Assembly: GCF_002221595.1 (NCBI RefSeq)
Contig: NZ_NHMP01000001.1
Span: forward strand, 558,001 to 622,000
Direction of reading: 5' to 3'
Source: Turicimonas muris
GTDB lineage: Bacteria > Pseudomonadota > Gammaproteobacteria > Burkholderiales > Burkholderiaceae_F
DNA: 64,000 nucleotides
Shown here: positions 16,826-25,782 of the stretch, piece after piece
Numbering within the stretch: the first letter of the stretch is position 1
How the letters are laid out: every line of letters begins with the position of its first letter
Notes under the pieces: model-generated
Told to the model about the DNA's origin: nothing
The model's database searches: none
What the model saw: only the letters and a program-made list of their open reading frames with translations
Position numbers and translations under genes: made by a program

Positions 16826-18298
16826 ATGCAAAGAAGAACTTTCATACAACTCTGCTCTGGGCTTTCAATCGCAGCCTTTTCTTACTCTCCCTTATTAGCA
16901 ATAGCTGGAGAAACTAAAACCGGAGTTTTAGTTTTGGGAGGCGGAATGGCTGGACTGTGCGCCGCCATTTCTGCAAAACAGAACGGAGCCAAAGAAGTCA
17001 CGTTAGTTGAGAAGGGCGGTTTTCTGGGAGGTCACTCAATTCTCTCTGGCTCGGGCTATTGGATCGGCGGAACAAAAATTCAAGAAAAAGCCGGAATAGA
17101 CGACTCTGTAGAAATCAACTGGGAGGATTCTCTGGAAAGAGGACTGAAACTGAATCGCTTCTTGAAACGGAATCCCGAAGTTGCTCGGCAAGTATATGAA
17201 AAAGGACCAAAAGATTTGGATTGGCTGGAGAGTTTGGGCGTTAAATTTACTGATCAGCCGGCTCAAGCTATCGGAAACAGAAAACGTGTTCATTATTTTG
17301 CTCCAGGTTATAGAGTAGGCTCTCCGCAAGCAATTAAGAGTCTTCAAAAGAAAGCTGAAGAATTGGGAGTAAATATTGTTGTTAATACTAAGTTAGTCTC
17401 TTTGATTACTGACAGTGATAAGAGGGATGCTGCGGTAGTAGGAGCGATTCTAGAAAAAAGAGGAGGTGAAAAATTTGCTCTTTATGCTAAGAACGGAGTA
17501 GTGTTGGCGACCGGAGGTTTTGCGAACGGCCCTGAAATGGTTGAGAAGTATCATCCTTACCTCAAAGGCGTTAAATCCCACGGTTCAAAACTTAATGTCG
17601 GAGAAGGCATTAAGGCTGCTGTAGCGATCGGTGCCAATGTTATCGTGGAACATTATGGATTCGGTATGAATATGCTTTTTGTTGGTACACATAGCAATGT
17701 TTCTATCGGTCAGCCGCTTGTTGAAGTTCCTTTGATCGTGGTTAATAAGGAAGGCGAAAGATTCCAGGATGAGACACGCGGATACTTGGCGGTCAACCAT
17801 AAGATGGTAGAGAAGAAGTTCAAACTTGCTTATTGGATCTTGGATTCGAAGTCCGTTGATAAATATAAAGATACAAGTTTAAAAATCTGGTTTGAAAAGC
17901 AGAAAGTTAATAAATATTCAACGACAAAAGAATTGGCTGAAGCCGAGGGAATTTCCTACAAAAATTTGGAAAAAACCATAAGGATTTATAACGAGGATGT
18001 TGCTAAAGGAAAAGATAGTGAGTATGGAAGAACTAAATTATTGCAGACCATAGATACGGCGCCTTATTACGCCTTTGAGTGTGAACCTCAGATCTATACT
18101 TCCTATTCAGGCCTTGAAATTAATAAGAAAGCACAAGTTCTTAATGAGGCTGGCGTTCCGATTAAGGGGCTCTATGCTGCAGGAGACGTAACAGGTCACC
18201 TGGCTTATCAGTCAGGTTTGGGCGGCGGCGGAATCTCAGGCCTGGTAATGGCAACTGTCTATGGCAAAATTGCCGGAGAAGAAGCTGCTAAAAATTAA
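16826..18298 (+). CDS. Exported FAD-binding flavoprotein, divergent branch lacking the fumarate-reductase catalytic motif
   Basis: 490 residues, start preceded by AAAGGAGAC. Tat signal QRRTFIQLCSGLSIAAFSY with a probable cut near AIA-GE. FAD motif GGGMAG near residue 38, LVEKGGFLGGHS, and a C-terminal FAD segment GLYAAGDVTGHLAYQSGLGGGG. In the other four flavoproteins the corresponding stretch reads GGIHGTNR-GGN. Here the catalytic His and Arg are replaced (A and G), and HHTMGG is replaced by YTSYSG. It is thus a different enzyme branch, with unknown substrate. Divergent LysR gene upstream. An IS1634-type element is inserted in its terminator, with a 432-bp repeat leaving the gene intact. Confidence 0.83.
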   Translation: MQRRTFIQLCSGLSIAAFSYSPLLAIAGETKTGVLVLGGGMAGLCAAISAKQNGAKEVTLVEKGGFLGGHSILSGSGYWIGGTKIQEKAGIDDSVEINWEDSLERGLKLNRFLKRNPEVARQVYEKGPKDLDWLESLGVKFTDQPAQAIGNRKRVHYFAPGYRVGSPQAIKSLQKKAEELGVNIVVNTKLVSLITDSDKRDAAVVGAILEKRGGEKFALYAKNGVVLATGGFANGPEMVEKYHPYLKGVKSHGSKLNVGEGIKAAVAIGANVIVEHYGFGMNMLFVGTHSNVSIGQPLVEVPLIVVNKEGERFQDETRGYLAVNHKMVEKKFKLAYWILDSKSVDKYKDTSLKIWFEKQKVNKYSTTKELAEAEGISYKNLEKTIRIYNEDVAKGKDSEYGRTKLLQTIDTAPYYAFECEPQIYTSYSGLEINKKAQVLNEAGVPIKGLYAAGDVTGHLAYQSGLGGGGISGLVMATVYGKIAGEEAAKN

Positions 18299-18344
18299 TT
18301 CAATGATCTAACTAAAGGTCGGCGAGCATTTTTGTGGCCGGCCT
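17913..18344. repeat. 432-bp direct repeat, left copy (flanks the IS1634-type element)
   Basis: Contains the last 386 bases of the flavoprotein gene and part of its terminator. The copy at 20365-20796 has the same sequence as far as read, apart from one base (18337 against 20789). The IS lies exactly between the copies. Confidence 0.9.
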
Positions 18345-20364
18345 CCCGAGTTTGACACCTATTTTTGCAGATGAGACCAGACGCGCTCTGGGTTCCTCTG
18401 CAAAAAAATTTACCGTCTTTGTAGCGTAAAAGTAGCGTGTTTTAAAAAATTCAGGTATAATATCCTTACAGTAGTCGGAGTCGGAAAAATGCCTTTGCAT
18501 GTTTCAGTGGTTAAAGTTAAAAATCATCAATACATCCGTGTCTATTCGAGTTATCGAAATGAAAAAGGACAACCTCGTTCTCGAATAATTGAAAACCACG
18601 GCAGACTTGATGCCGCTTTAGAAAAAGATCCTCAGTATGTGGAAAGACTCAAAGAACGCATTGCTAAGGAGAATGCTCTAGAAGCTCAGAACAAATCTCT
18701 GGAACTTGAAAATCAAGCCAAAAGAAGAATGGATAAGTTGGCTGATTCTGCTAAAGGTCTTAACGAGAAACCGGGCAATTTCAAGAGCCTCAATGTTGGC
18801 TCGGCTCTTATAAGGAAGGTGTGGTTAGATTTAAAAATGCCGGAGATGTTCCGCCATCTTCAAAAAGGCAGAAAAATCCAATATCCCTATGACCAGACTG
18901 CTTACCTTCTGACTGAGCAGAGGTTCTTAAATCCCTCAAGTAAGTTGAAAAGCTTTAATAACCGTGCTCATAGCATCATTGATCACGGCCAAGTCGATCA
19001 TCTTGAAGATTTGTATAAAGTTCTCGATGTGCTTCAAGAAGATAAGAAAACCATCGTCAGACATTTAAATAAAGAAATCCAGAAAAGAACAAAAAGGACT
19101 GTCACGGCTGCCTTTTACGATGTGACCACCTACAGTTTTGAGAGCCACAGTGTCTCTGAATACAAGGATTTCGGTCTAAGCAAAGATCATAAGGTTAACG
19201 AGGTTCAGGTCGTGCTTGGACTTGTTATGGATGAGAACGGCATCCCCATTGACTATGAACTCCTTGCAGGCAACACCAGTGAATTCGGGACGATGGTGCC
19301 GTTGATTAAGAAAATAAAAAATACCTATCATCTCAAACAGCTGATTGTGGTTGCTGACCGTGGCTTGAATTGTGCTGAGAACCTATTTGCTCTCAAAGAA
19401 ATTGGCTGCGACTTCGTTATTGCTCAGAAGTTTAAAAACTCTGCGGCGCAAATAAAGACTCAAATTCTGGATCCCGACAACTGGGAGGAGTTTATTTGCA
19501 AAGACGACGGAGAGGTTAAGTGTCAATATAAAACACTGAATGTGACTCAGGAACTGCACGAGAGGAAAGAAAGTCCGACTACTCATCGCCGGTACCGGGG
19601 CCCAAAGGTTCTAGGCACCATGGAACTAAATTGGATCGTCTCTTACAGCCCGGCAAGAGCGGCTAAAGATAAGGCCGATAGAGACAGAGCCATTGAGAAG
19701 GCAAAGAAGGCGGTCGATGATCCAAACAGACTTCGAAGCTGCGGGTATAAATCCCTTATTACGATCCCTAAAGGGACCGGTTCTCCTCGTATAAATTGGG
19801 ACAAAATTGAAGAACAGGCCAAGTGGGACGGTTATTACGTTATTTGTACGAATCTTGAAATTTCGCCTCATGAAGCAACCAGTATTTATCGAAAACTCTG
19901 GCAAATTGAAGATTGTTTTAGAGTCTCAAAAACTCATCTGGAAACACGTCAGTGCTTCGTGTGGACGGATCCTCACATTTATGGACACTTCCTTAGTTGT
20001 TTTATAAGCCTGGTCATTGAAAAATACATGCTCTTCATGCTTAAAAGGGAGTTAGGCAAAGAAGAAATCACACACGACAAGATGCTTGAGAGCATCAAAA
20101 CCGCCAGTGTTGTTTACGATGATATTAACCCTCAGGTGCCTCTTTATTTAAGACTGTATGAGGCTGGGTTGTTCGACCGAATGTCCACCGTATTTGGGCT
20201 GGACGCTCTCAATCGAGTGGAAACTCCGTCTTCTCTAAGAAGGAAATTACATTTGCCGATTGCAAAAACTTTAGCTACACAGACGTAATTTTTATAAAGT
20301 CTGGGAACCTCGATGGAGCCTAGGTTCCCGCAGATTTCTTGATGAATCTGGTGTCAAAGTCGGG
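18345..20364 (+). mobile_element. IS1634/IS1549-type insertion sequence, 2,020 bp
   Basis: Terminal inverted repeats: left CCCGAGTTTGACACC, right (reverse complement) CCCGACTTTGACACC, 14 of 15 matching. One transposase gene. Flanked by a 432-bp direct repeat of target sequence. Long, variable target duplications are a known peculiarity of IS1549 and relatives. Confidence 0.9.
18489..20288 (+). CDS. IS1634-family (IS1549-like) DDE transposase
   Basis: 599 residues, start preceded by CGGAGTCGG. The N-terminal domain (YIRVYSSYRNEKGQPRSRII) is followed by a DDE catalytic core: YDVTTYSFES holds the first Asp, VVADRGLN the second, and LWQIEDCFRVSKTHLETR the Glu region. Full length with no frameshift, so probably active. 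Only distantly related to the transposase at 44859-46748, so the two elements are different IS species of the same family. Confidence 0.92.
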   Translation: MPLHVSVVKVKNHQYIRVYSSYRNEKGQPRSRIIENHGRLDAALEKDPQYVERLKERIAKENALEAQNKSLELENQAKRRMDKLADSAKGLNEKPGNFKSLNVGSALIRKVWLDLKMPEMFRHLQKGRKIQYPYDQTAYLLTEQRFLNPSSKLKSFNNRAHSIIDHGQVDHLEDLYKVLDVLQEDKKTIVRHLNKEIQKRTKRTVTAAFYDVTTYSFESHSVSEYKDFGLSKDHKVNEVQVVLGLVMDENGIPIDYELLAGNTSEFGTMVPLIKKIKNTYHLKQLIVVADRGLNCAENLFALKEIGCDFVIAQKFKNSAAQIKTQILDPDNWEEFICKDDGEVKCQYKTLNVTQELHERKESPTTHRRYRGPKVLGTMELNWIVSYSPARAAKDKADRDRAIEKAKKAVDDPNRLRSCGYKSLITIPKGTGSPRINWDKIEEQAKWDGYYVICTNLEISPHEATSIYRKLWQIEDCFRVSKTHLETRQCFVWTDPHIYGHFLSCFISLVIEKYMLFMLKRELGKEEITHDKMLESIKTASVVYDDINPQVPLYLRLYEAGLFDRMSTVFGLDALNRVETPSSLRRKLHLPIAKTLATQT

Positions 20365-20796
20365 AATATTCAACGACAAAAGAATTGGCTGAAGCCGAGG
20401 GAATTTCCTACAAAAATTTGGAAAAAACCATAAGGATTTATAACGAGGATGTTGCTAAAGGAAAAGATAGTGAGTATGGAAGAACTAAATTATTGCAGAC
20501 CATAGATACGGCGCCTTATTACGCCTTTGAGTGTGAACCTCAGATCTATACTTCCTATTCAGGCCTTGAAATTAATAAGAAAGCACAAGTTCTTAATGAG
20601 GCTGGCGTTCCGATTAAGGGGCTCTATGCTGCAGGAGACGTAACAGGTCACCTGGCTTATCAGTCAGGTTTGGGCGGCGGCGGAATCTCAGGCCTGGTAA
20701 TGGCAACTGTCTATGGCAAAATTGCCGGAGAAGAAGCTGCTAAAAATTAATTCAATGATCTAACTAAAGGTCGGCGAGCATTTTTGTGACCGGCCT
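20365..20796. repeat. 432-bp direct repeat, right copy
   Basis: Duplicate of 17913-18344. It carries the last 121 codons of the flavoprotein in frame (20385-20750), but without promoter or start context, so it is a gene fragment rather than a gene. It ends in the native, uninterrupted terminator. Confidence 0.9.
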
Positions 20797-20801
20797 TTTT
20801 T
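20767..20801 (+). terminator. Native terminator of the flavoprotein gene
   Basis: Stem AAGGTCGG / CCGGCCTT (one G-U pair) followed by six T. The copy behind the intact gene at 18298 is cut by the IS after CCGGCCT, so it has lost its T-run. Confidence 0.75.
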
Positions 20802-20811
20802 CTTGGGTGTG

Positions 20812-21477
20812 TTAGAGAGAGGAAGGCTTGCCTTCAATCATGGCTTTGAGAATTTTGCAGGACTCCTCAACACTCTTCTTGTTTAGGGCTGCAAGCAGGG
20901 AATCACAAAGTTCGGCTCGTTTTTCGTAATACTCTTTGGGCAAATCTTTAATTAAATGTTGAGTTGACTGAAAGTAGGTTCGTACCACTCCGGCGAAGAC
21001 TTCCATGACACGGTTGCCGCAGCTCCTTAGCATTAACAGATGGAACTCCATTAAGTAGGCGTCAGCTTTTGTAGGTTCAGATGCATGAGTTCTGATGCTT
21101 TGAGCTAAAGATCTCATCTGAGCCTGTATGGCAGGTGTGAGTCTTTGAATAACAAAAGGAATAACCGAAAGTTCAATCATAAGTCGTGCTTCGTTGAACT
21201 CCAATTCATCGAACCCTGCGAGCTTCAGTTGCTCCAGAATATTCTGCGTCATGTCATGGGTGGCTTGACGTTTGAAGAAAGTTCCTCGTTTTTTTTGACG
21301 ATCTAATACCCCCATTTGAACCAGTAGATCGAGTGCTTGTCTGGTTTTATAACGAGTAAGGCCAAGCGCTTCTATAAGTTCGTCTTCGCCGGCAACTTTG
21401 TCTCCCGGTTCAGGATGATTCCGAAAAAGATAACTCTGGACTTTTAAGAATTCTTCTGATGTAGTTGTCAAGGGCAT
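20812..21477 (-). CDS. GntR-family (FadR/FCD-type) transcriptional regulator
   Basis: 221 residues, start preceded by AAGGAGAAAGCC. Winged helix-turn-helix over residues 5-65 (KVAGEDELIEALGLTRYKTRQALDLLVQMGVLDRQKKRGTFF), then an all-helical FCD domain with the metal-binding type residues EARLMIELSVIPFV, EFHLLMLRSCGN and the final helices. FCD regulators sense carboxylic acids or acyl compounds. It lies behind the Dcu-type carrier gene in the same direction, but a terminator separates them. Likely regulator of the neighbouring carrier operon. Confidence 0.88.
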   Translation of the reverse strand: MPLTTTSEEFLKVQSYLFRNHPEPGDKVAGEDELIEALGLTRYKTRQALDLLVQMGVLDRQKKRGTFFKRQATHDMTQNILEQLKLAGFDELEFNEARLMIELSVIPFVIQRLTPAIQAQMRSLAQSIRTHASEPTKADAYLMEFHLLMLRSCGNRVMEVFAGVVRTYFQSTQHLIKDLPKEYYEKRAELCDSLLAALNKKSVEESCKILKAMIEGKPSSL

Positions 21478-21507
21478 GGCTTTCTCCTTGTTCGTATTCT
21501 AAACACG

Positions 21508-21539
21508 AAAAAGGACCGATGCTTTAAGCTATCGGCCCT
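21508..21539 (-). terminator. Terminator behind the Dcu-type carrier gene
   Basis: On the minus strand AGGGCCGAT ... ATCGGTCCT forms a stem (one G-U pair) followed by TTTTTC. Confidence 0.75.
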
Positions 21540-21551
21540 GTATCGTTTTTC

Positions 21552-22880
21552 TTAGAAAACAAACTTAGCGATGACGTAACCAATCACCAACTGACTTAAA
21601 GTTGTAACAATGCCTGGAAGCATGTAGCTGTGATTGAATACGAATTTGCCGATTTGTGTGGTTCCGGTTCTGTCAAAGGCTACGCAGCCGATAATTGCGC
21701 CGCCGGCAGGAATGACAAAGTATCCGCTTACCGCCGGGAACATCCAGACCAAATCAGCAGGAGCGATGCCTAGACCGATGCCCATGGGAACTAATGCTGT
21801 TACTGTGGCTCCTTGAGAAAAGAGAACGCCGGAAAGAATGAAGAGAGCGACTGCGAAGAGGATCGGTGCAGAGGCAATCATGTTTCCGAACTCAGAGACA
21901 AACATCGGTTTATAGAAATTAAAGAATGTCGCTGTCAGCCAAGACACTCCATAAACCGCAACCATACCGATCAAACCGGATCTGAAAACGGAACCGTCAG
22001 CCAGTTTTTTAGGCTCAACGTTAGCAATGACCATGATGAGACCTGCACAGCAGAGCATCACGATTTGAACCATATTTGGAATGGAGAGTCTGGACACTTT
22101 TCCTGCGGTTTCCCAAGAAGGAAGCAAATTCGGGAAAGAGCCGAAGAAGACAACGGCCAAGATGCCCAATGCGAATACTACGACACCTCGTTTTGCGTTG
22201 GGAGAAAAACTCTTGCTGTCAGTGCTGATTTCTTTATCCTGGAACTCACCACTCATTACTCGGCGTTGGAATTCAGGGTCATCGGCTAATTCTTTCCCTT
22301 TCTTGAACATGAATGCACAGCCGATTAATACTCCGATTAAGCAGGCCGGGATGGAAACGGCAAAAATTTGAAGCGGTGTAACTCCTTTAACAGCTAAGAG
22401 AGCAATCATGGCGCCGGTAGCGGCAGACATCGGAGATCCTGTGATGCCGGATTGTGCTCCGATGACTGACATGGTTAACGGCCGTTCCGGTCTTACTCTA
22501 GCGCCGATTGCAACTTCAGCGATTACCGGGTACACGGAGAAAGCAACATAGGCTGTTCCACAGAAAAGAGTGAATAAATAGCAGACCAAGGGGCCCATGA
22601 AGGTAATGTTCTTCGGATTACGCCTCAGAAGTTTTTCTGCAATACTGACCAGAAAATCCAGACCTCCGGAGCCCTGCAGGATTGAAGCACAGGTAATGAC
22701 GGCGGTGATGATTAACAAAACACTGACCGGTGGCGCACCTGGTTTCATTCCGAATACGAATACTAATACGGCAAGGCCGATGCCGCCGCCTGCACCCAGA
22801 CCGGCTCCGCCCCATTTGGCACCAATGAAGATGGCGATAATGACGACGGCTAATTCCATCCAAAACATCATGTCCATCAT
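21552..22880 (-). CDS. Anaerobic C4-dicarboxylate carrier of the DcuA/DcuB family
   Basis: 442 residues, the usual family length, with about 10-12 membrane segments. The N-terminus ELAVVIIAIFIGAKWGGAG and the segment QGSGGLDFLVSIAEKLLRRNP match DcuA/B closely, as does the C-terminal FDRTGTTQIGKFVFNHSYMLPG. Dcu carriers exchange fumarate, malate or aspartate for succinate during fumarate respiration. The start has TAGGAGAAGC in front and lies only 7 bases past the stop of the DMT gene, so the two are co-transcribed. Which dicarboxylate it prefers cannot be told from sequence. Confidence 0.88.
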   Translation of the reverse strand: MMDMMFWMELAVVIIAIFIGAKWGGAGLGAGGGIGLAVLVFVFGMKPGAPPVSVLLIITAVITCASILQGSGGLDFLVSIAEKLLRRNPKNITFMGPLVCYLFTLFCGTAYVAFSVYPVIAEVAIGARVRPERPLTMSVIGAQSGITGSPMSAATGAMIALLAVKGVTPLQIFAVSIPACLIGVLIGCAFMFKKGKELADDPEFQRRVMSGEFQDKEISTDSKSFSPNAKRGVVVFALGILAVVFFGSFPNLLPSWETAGKVSRLSIPNMVQIVMLCCAGLIMVIANVEPKKLADGSVFRSGLIGMVAVYGVSWLTATFFNFYKPMFVSEFGNMIASAPILFAVALFILSGVLFSQGATVTALVPMGIGLGIAPADLVWMFPAVSGYFVIPAGGAIIGCVAFDRTGTTQIGKFVFNHSYMLPGIVTTLSQLVIGYVIAKFVF

Positions 22881-22887
22881 GCTTCTC

Positions 22888-23817
22888 CTATAAAGAGGTT
22901 TTGAGATTAAAAATGTTAAAAAGCTCTTTCCTGTTCGGTATCACAATGCCCATGATTAACAGAATCATTCCTACGATTCTGAATGTGGGTATTTGCTCGC
23001 CAAGCAGCAAAGCGGCAAAACTAATTGTGAAAATGGGTTCAAACGAGCAGAAGATTCCGGCCTGAGTTGCTCCTAAAAGCTGTACCGCTCTGGAAACAAA
23101 AATGGTAGAAAAGACTGTTGAAATGAGTCCGTATCCTCCGGTTACTGCGAGTTGGGTTCCGTTGAAATCCAAAATGTTGAGAGGATTGTGGAAAAAGGAA
23201 AGACCGATTGTTGCAAATAAAAGAGTTAGAAAAGTAATTTGATATGCGGAAACATTGACCGCCAGCTGCTGAAGAGACAGCAAGTAAACCGCATACATCA
23301 CTGTCGATAAGAATCCTATAGCTAGCGCTGTAAGCGTGATGTGCAATTCAAAAGCATCTGAAAAAATACAAACACAAGCCAGCAGGATAAAGATGATGGA
23401 AATTAGTTGACTGGCTTGAATTTGCTTGTGAAAAACCACGCTGTTTACGCTAAGAATGATCAGCGGATAAACGTAAGTTATCAAACTCATCATGGAGGCG
23501 GGAATATCTTTCAGCGCGTAAACATATAGAAGGTTTAGCGGCAGAAGAATGCCTAGTCCGATAAAGAGTGAACTTTTAATTAACGATTTGCTGAAGCGGA
23601 AGAACCTTGGCTGAAGGAACGGGCCTATCAACGCAAGAGCAATAACTGCAAAGATGAAACGGCCATGCAGTATTTCTATGCCTTGAAGCTGGGAAGCATA
23701 TCCAAGTTTTGCAAACACAGGATTAAGGCCGTAAGTTATTGCACTAAGCAATGAAAAAAGAATGCCCGCTCCAATTGTGTTGGACGTAATGTCCCGTACG
23801 TTGAATTGCTTTCTCAT
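22888..23817 (-). CDS. DMT-superfamily (EamA) transporter
   Basis: 309 residues, ten predicted membrane helices in two EamA repeats: first YGLNPVFAKLGY to about residue 160, second LSTVMYAVYLLSLQQL onward, with the late motif CSFEPIFTISFAALLLGEQI typical of the family. Substrates vary widely, often amino acids or metabolites being exported. It sits between argH (51 bases upstream) and the Dcu carrier (7 bases downstream), so export or uptake of an amino acid or intermediate linked to arginine and fumarate is an attractive guess. Confidence 0.85.
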   Translation of the reverse strand: MRKQFNVRDITSNTIGAGILFSLLSAITYGLNPVFAKLGYASQLQGIEILHGRFIFAVIALALIGPFLQPRFFRFSKSLIKSSLFIGLGILLPLNLLYVYALKDIPASMMSLITYVYPLIILSVNSVVFHKQIQASQLISIIFILLACVCIFSDAFELHITLTALAIGFLSTVMYAVYLLSLQQLAVNVSAYQITFLTLLFATIGLSFFHNPLNILDFNGTQLAVTGGYGLISTVFSTIFVSRAVQLLGATQAGIFCSFEPIFTISFAALLLGEQIPTFRIVGMILLIMGIVIPNRKELFNIFNLKTSL

Positions 23818-23868
23818 GGTCTACACCAGAACTAAGACAAGAGTTCTTCCACTAGTTGATTAAGTTAT

Positions 23869-25266
23869 TTATCCGAGTTTTTGATGGACTTTATCCAAGA
23901 ATTCTTCGGCATGTTCGAGCTGGACTTTGACAGCTTCCGGCGAAGTTCCTCCGTAGGATTTGCGGGCGCCAACGGAATGCTCCAAAGAAATTTCTTTAAA
24001 GATATCTTCAGTAAACAAATTGGATTGCTGTTGAAATTCTTCCAACGTTAAGTCATCGAAAGTTTTATCTTTTTCAACGCAATACCTAACAGTTTGACCC
24101 ACAACTCGATGAGCATCTCTGAAAGGCATGCCTTTCTTAACCAAATAATCAGCCATGTCCGTAGCGGTGGAGAATCCATGAGACGCGGCTTGATAAGTGC
24201 GTTTGGCATTGATCTTCATCTTACGGATCATCGGAGCCATTACCTTCATGGTGTTTTGCCACAAATCGATGGTTTCGTAAGACAAGAACTTGTCTTCCTG
24301 CATGTCTTTGTCATAGGCAAGCGGAATGCCTTTCATCATGGTCAGCATTGCCTGGAGATAACCGTACATACGACCGGTTCTTCCCTTGATGAGCTCGGCA
24401 AAGTCACAATTCTTTTTCTGCGGCATGATGGAAGAGCCGGTTGTGAAATCATCCGAGAGCTCAATGAACTTATATTCTTGACTGGCAAAAATGATAATTT
24501 CTTCGCATAGACGCGACATATGCATGTAACTCAAGGCAGCGATAGAAGCAAATTCAATGCAATAGTCTCTGTCGGCTACGGTATCGATGCTGTTTTCGGT
24601 GGGTTTTTCAAAACCTAATTGTTTTGCGGTAGACCAACGGTCGATAGGAAAATCAGTGCCTGCTAAGGCGGCTGCGCCTAAAGGACATTCGACTAAGCGG
24701 TCTAAGAAGCTTTGAAGTCTGTCAAAGTCTCTCTTGAACATCCAAAAATATGCCATCAGCCAATGGCTGGTTAACACTGGTTGGGCAACTTGAAGATGAG
24801 TAAATCCAGGCTGAATAGTGCCGAAATTTTTCTCAGCTTGTTCATAAAGGCTTTTCTGGATTTCCAGTAAGAGCTTCTGGCATTCTTTGGCGGCATCACG
24901 GAAGTAGAGATAGCTGTCTACACAGCATTGATCGTTTCTGCTTCTGCCGGTATGAAGTCTTCCACCGGCTGAGCCAATCAACTCAGTCAGTCTCTTTTCA
25001 ATTGCCATATGAATATCTTCGTCTTCAGCATTGAATTGGAACTTCCCGTCTTTAATCTCTTGACCTACTTGGTGAAGGCCGGCTTTAATTTTCTCAACAT
25101 CTTCTTGAGCAATAATGCCTGTTTCACCAAGCATTGTTACGTGAGCAAGGCTTCCTTGGATATCATACGGGCAGAGTCTGGTTTCAACTTTAATAACGGC
25201 ACCAAACTCTTCGACAAATTTTGCAGGGACTTCCGAAAACCTTCCGCCCCACATCTTGTTAGACAT
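23869..25266 (-). CDS. argH: Argininosuccinate lyase
   Basis: 465 residues, normal length. The ATG at 25266 is chosen because AAGGAGG precedes it and the family's N-terminus MSNKMWGGRFSE follows. It cleaves argininosuccinate to arginine and fumarate, the last step of arginine synthesis. Conserved HTGRSRNDQ, the catalytic signature GSSIMPQKKN, and AGTDFPIDR are all present. It heads a minus-strand group with a DMT transporter and a Dcu-type carrier, so its fumarate product could be directly linked to dicarboxylate exchange. Confidence 0.95.
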   Translation of the reverse strand: MSNKMWGGRFSEVPAKFVEEFGAVIKVETRLCPYDIQGSLAHVTMLGETGIIAQEDVEKIKAGLHQVGQEIKDGKFQFNAEDEDIHMAIEKRLTELIGSAGGRLHTGRSRNDQCCVDSYLYFRDAAKECQKLLLEIQKSLYEQAEKNFGTIQPGFTHLQVAQPVLTSHWLMAYFWMFKRDFDRLQSFLDRLVECPLGAAALAGTDFPIDRWSTAKQLGFEKPTENSIDTVADRDYCIEFASIAALSYMHMSRLCEEIIIFASQEYKFIELSDDFTTGSSIMPQKKNCDFAELIKGRTGRMYGYLQAMLTMMKGIPLAYDKDMQEDKFLSYETIDLWQNTMKVMAPMIRKMKINAKRTYQAASHGFSTATDMADYLVKKGMPFRDAHRVVGQTVRYCVEKDKTFDDLTLEEFQQQSNLFTEDIFKEISLEHSVGARKSYGGTSPEAVKVQLEHAEEFLDKVHQKLG

Positions 25267-25782
25267 AACAGTCCTCCTTGGTAAATTAAAAAGTTTCCAA
25301 TTCAAAGAAAACTAACTGCGATAAGGAAATTTTAAAATGTTGCTTTTATCGATAAATTTGTTATTTTCCTGTGGGGTTTTTGAACAATATTGTTATTGGA
25401 TTTATTGATAAATATTTGAATATATAAATGTATATTTATTTATAAAGAATATTGATTTATCGATAAATAAGTAAGAACAGCGCTGTAAAACAGCATATCT
25501 GCTCTCTAAATCTTTACGAAAATTTTTCTTTTTTGATGTCTTGTTGTAGAGAACATTGATAGGTCTACGCAAAAAGGTAAATGAGTGCTGAATCGGATAA
25601 AGAAGCAGTAAGTTTTTACATTGCTCATGCTTCTCTAAAGATAAAGGCATTGTTCTTCTGTTAATTTGACTGAGTTCCGACTTTGTAGGATAAATACGCT
25701 TTGAATGAAAGCAGGAATAGTCTGCGAAGAGGATTATTTTGTACGTAGAACACAAGAAGTTGCGGAAAGGAACGCTGAATAA
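25267..25782. promoter_or_regulatory. Upstream region of argH and rfbB with three spaced palindromes
   Basis: Very AT-rich. TTTATCGATAAA occurs at 25345-25356 and 25456-25467, and the variant TTTATTGATAAA at 25401-25412. The starts are 56 and 55 bases apart. Such regular spacing suggests binding sites for a repressor or activator of the argH group. A 117-codon frame on the minus strand at 25402-25755 has no ribosome site or recognisable content and was not accepted. Confidence 0.5.

Noticed and set aside
20385-20750. 121-codon frame as an independent small flavoprotein gene
   Set aside because: It lies in the duplicated 3' end of the flavoprotein gene flanking the IS, with no promoter or start signal.
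25402-25755. 117-codon frame upstream of rfbB
   Set aside because: No ribosome site, amino acid content typical of AT-rich non-coding DNA, and it overlaps the spaced palindromes.
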